DNA of 7,207 nt from CAVZLD01 sp964522605 (GTDB lineage Bacteria; Planctomycetota; Planctomycetia; Pirellulales; Pirellulaceae): positions 1 through 7,207 of the forward strand of contig CAZFWV010000347.1 in NCBI GenBank assembly GCA_964522605.1, written 5' to 3'. The number at the start of each line of letters is the position of its first letter. Within the stretch, counting starts at the first letter, position 1. The position numbers and the translations under genes were made by a program. Positions 5,695-7,207 of this stretch are shown here, one piece after another. The notes under the pieces are model-generated. The model ran no database searches. It was not told the origin of the DNA and was given only the letters and a program-made list of their open reading frames with translations.

Positions 5695-5732
5695 ACGTCG
5701 ACGAGTCCTAGGAGAAAAGGACTCGTCGACGT
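5695..5732 (-). terminator. Hairpin just after the peroxidase gene, probable terminator
   Basis: ACGTCGACGAGTCCT (5695-5709) and AGGACTCGTCGACGT (5718-5732) form a perfect 15-bp stem with an 8-nt loop. It starts 13 nt past the stop codon of the minus-strand di-haem peroxidase gene, where a terminator is expected. No T-run follows on the minus strand, so it is not a classical intrinsic terminator; it could also protect the mRNA 3' end. Confidence 0.5.
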
Positions 5733-5745
5733 GTCACCGATTGGC

Positions 5746-7098
5746 TCAGGGCAGTCGATCGATGCAGACTTTGGGAAACTCGCTTGTCAGTCCTTCTACC
5801 ATAAACGCGACGAGGTCCTTCGACTCCTGTTCGGTCAAGTCGAGTTTCTTCACCTTGTCGCTCAGATAGGGATTCGGATGTCCGCCCTTGTTGTACCATT
5901 CCACGACTTCTTCCAGAGAGTCCTGGCTTCCGTCGTGCATGTAGGGAGCCGAGAGGACAACATTTCGGAGTGTTGGCGTCTTGAAGGCACCTTTGTCCTC
6001 TTCCTTCTTCGTGACTTCATACCGACCCAGGTCCGGCTTCTCGGCATCCATTCCGACTCCCAGGTTGTGATACAGCTCGTCGGTGAAATTCGCACCCGCA
6101 TGACAGGCGGTGCAGCCCACGCGATCGGAGAAGAACAAGTCACGGCCTCGCTTGGCGCTTTCGGACATGCTGCTGCTGCCCTTCAGTGCGGTTTCATAGC
6201 GGGCATAGAGTTCGGGTTCTTCCTCTTTGAGCTCTTCAATCTCGTCTCCGAATTGTCGCTCGATGGTGCGCAGAATCTCGTAGTAATCGTACGGCGCAGG
6301 TCCTGTGACCAGCACGCGTTCGAAAGCAGCAATTGCTTGGCCGACCGTGTCAATCGTGACCCCCGTCCCGGGAAAGACCTTGTCGAATTGAAGTTTGTAT
6401 CCGGGAATCGTTTTCAGCGTCGCCACGGCCGCGTCATGGGTGTTGCCCATTTCGATCGGGTTGGCGATGGGGCCGATGGCCTGGGCTTCGAGTGAATCCG
6501 CGCGACCATCCCAGAACTGTGGACCGGAGACGATGCGGTTGTAGCTGACGGGAGAATTGCGATTCCCGGTCAGACCATTGATGCCTTCCCCAAACTGCGT
6601 TTGGGCTCCGTACCCTTGATCGGGGTCGTGACAGGTAGCGCAGCTGACCGTCCCATCGGATGACAATCGGGTGTCGAAATACAACTGTCGACCGAGTTCG
6701 ATCTTGGCCTTCGTCAGCGGGTTCTCGTCCAGGCCCTGGACGTTCGCTTGGGCGGCGGCGAGACCCAGCGGCAACTTCGGGTCGATGACACGATGGTTTT
6801 CCGGGTTCGCCAACCACGTCTCAATTTCGGCCAGGGTGAGCTTTCCCGTACCGGGGATGCCTGCGGTGAGCGACGGATCGCCCAGTTCAATCGCCAACGG
6901 TACTGCGGCCCCGGCGACGGGGAGCGTTTGCGCGGCGCTCCGTTCGGCTTCGGCGACGAAGTTTTCTGCTGCGGGCGTTGTCTTCGTGGTCTCGTTGGGC
7001 GGGCTCGTGTCCGAGGGGCGGCATCCGAGCGACAGGATGCCCACAAGCCCGAAGGGAATCACGGCCGTGCGGAATCGGTGAACATTCGTCATTTTCAT
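5746..7098 (-). CDS. Di-haem cytochrome c peroxidase / MauG family protein
   Basis: Predicted 450-residue exported enzyme. The ATG at 7098 has AGGA 8 nt upstream and gives a basic N-terminus, a hydrophobic segment and Cys26 in LSLGC, an imperfect lipobox, so a lipid-anchored protein is likely; the frame is open to 7197, but the extra residues are Pro-rich and hide the signal peptide. A Thr/Pro/Ala-rich linker leads to the first haem site, CATCH (153-157), then the family block GNRNSPVSYN...GPQFWDGRA (W196), the second haem site CTACH (329-333), TPTLRNV and APYMHDGS (H388). Classical members reduce H2O2 using electrons from small cytochromes; MauG-type relatives oxidise protein residues. A charged insert (about 270-310) precedes the second haem site. 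By alignment from memory, the distal His loop of classical peroxidases reads FGEG here (E171) and the E-haem ligand position carries Tyr402 (VVEWYNKGG), as in MauG. Substrate unknown. Confidence 0.88.
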   Translation of the reverse strand: MKMTNVHRFRTAVIPFGLVGILSLGCRPSDTSPPNETTKTTPAAENFVAEAERSAAQTLPVAGAAVPLAIELGDPSLTAGIPGTGKLTLAEIETWLANPENHRVIDPKLPLGLAAAQANVQGLDENPLTKAKIELGRQLYFDTRLSSDGTVSCATCHDPDQGYGAQTQFGEGINGLTGNRNSPVSYNRIVSGPQFWDGRADSLEAQAIGPIANPIEMGNTHDAAVATLKTIPGYKLQFDKVFPGTGVTIDTVGQAIAAFERVLVTGPAPYDYYEILRTIERQFGDEIEELKEEEPELYARYETALKGSSSMSESAKRGRDLFFSDRVGCTACHAGANFTDELYHNLGVGMDAEKPDLGRYEVTKKEEDKGAFKTPTLRNVVLSAPYMHDGSQDSLEEVVEWYNKGGHPNPYLSDKVKKLDLTEQESKDLVAFMVEGLTSEFPKVCIDRLP

Positions 7099-7170
7099 GG
7101 TGTGCTTCCTATTCTTTGCGGGGAGCAGAGGCGGGGGAAACGGCAAGTGTCTTACGCTCCGGACCATCTT

Positions 7171-7197
7171 ACTATAGAACTCTGGAAGAGCCGGCAA
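7171..7197 (-). promoter_or_regulatory. Weak promoter candidate for the peroxidase gene
   Basis: On the minus strand TTGCCG (7197-7192) is followed after 15 bp by TATAGT (7176-7171). The -10 is good but the -35 matches only four of six bases and the spacing is short. It would start transcription about 65-70 nt before the ATG at 7098. The region upstream of it is cut off by the window end. Confidence 0.3.
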
Positions 7198-7207
7198 CAG
7201 CGGTCGG

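Noticed and set aside
7099..7197. N-terminal extension of the peroxidase from ATG 7197
   Set aside because: The added residues are Pro- and Lys-rich and would bury the signal peptide; ATG 7098 has AGGA at a good distance and yields a lipoprotein-like start.

Overview
The window looks like chromosomal DNA from a planctomycete, probably of the Planctomycetaceae or a related family. The evidence is the combination of a short PEP-CTERM exported protein, a lipoprotein-type di-haem peroxidase, high GC content, few operons, wide spacers and intergenic repeats built on GTTTAACC(C/G)G. The assignment rests on gene style and repeat type; there is no marker gene.

Layout from left to right. Positions 1-366 have no gene but are dense in repeats: a perfect 20-bp palindrome, a pair of direct repeats, and a 137-bp element with 26-bp inverted ends. 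Positions 367-3483 (minus strand) encode a coiled-coil protein of about 1038 residues. It has the layout of the YhaN/SbcC/Rad50 ATPases, with a membrane hairpin in the middle, but every nucleotide-binding motif appears to be lost. A spacer of about 250 bp, carrying a nested dyad and one repeat half-site, separates it from a divergent MazG-like nucleotide pyrophosphohydrolase gene (3731-4129, plus). An inverted-repeat element (4154-4234) lies between that gene and the convergent PEP-CTERM gene (4255-4941, minus). That gene may be transcribed from a good sigma-70-like promoter at 5200-5227, which would give a leader of roughly 250 nt. Positions 5228-5590 hold nothing I recognise. Two strong hairpins follow (5591-5669 and 5695-5732), just downstream of a di-haem cytochrome c peroxidase/MauG-family gene (5746-7098, minus), whose upstream region runs to the window end.

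The four genes do not form an operon and I see no shared pathway. They are a probable membrane-anchored SMC-like protein, a nucleotide-pool cleaning enzyme, an exported PEP-CTERM protein and an exported haem enzyme. The most interesting points are the apparently ATPase-dead YhaN-like protein, the GTTTAAC repeat family that brackets the MazG-like gene and reaches its ribosome binding site, and the MauG-like features of the haem protein. I found no CRISPR array, tRNA, rRNA, transposase or clear defence system.
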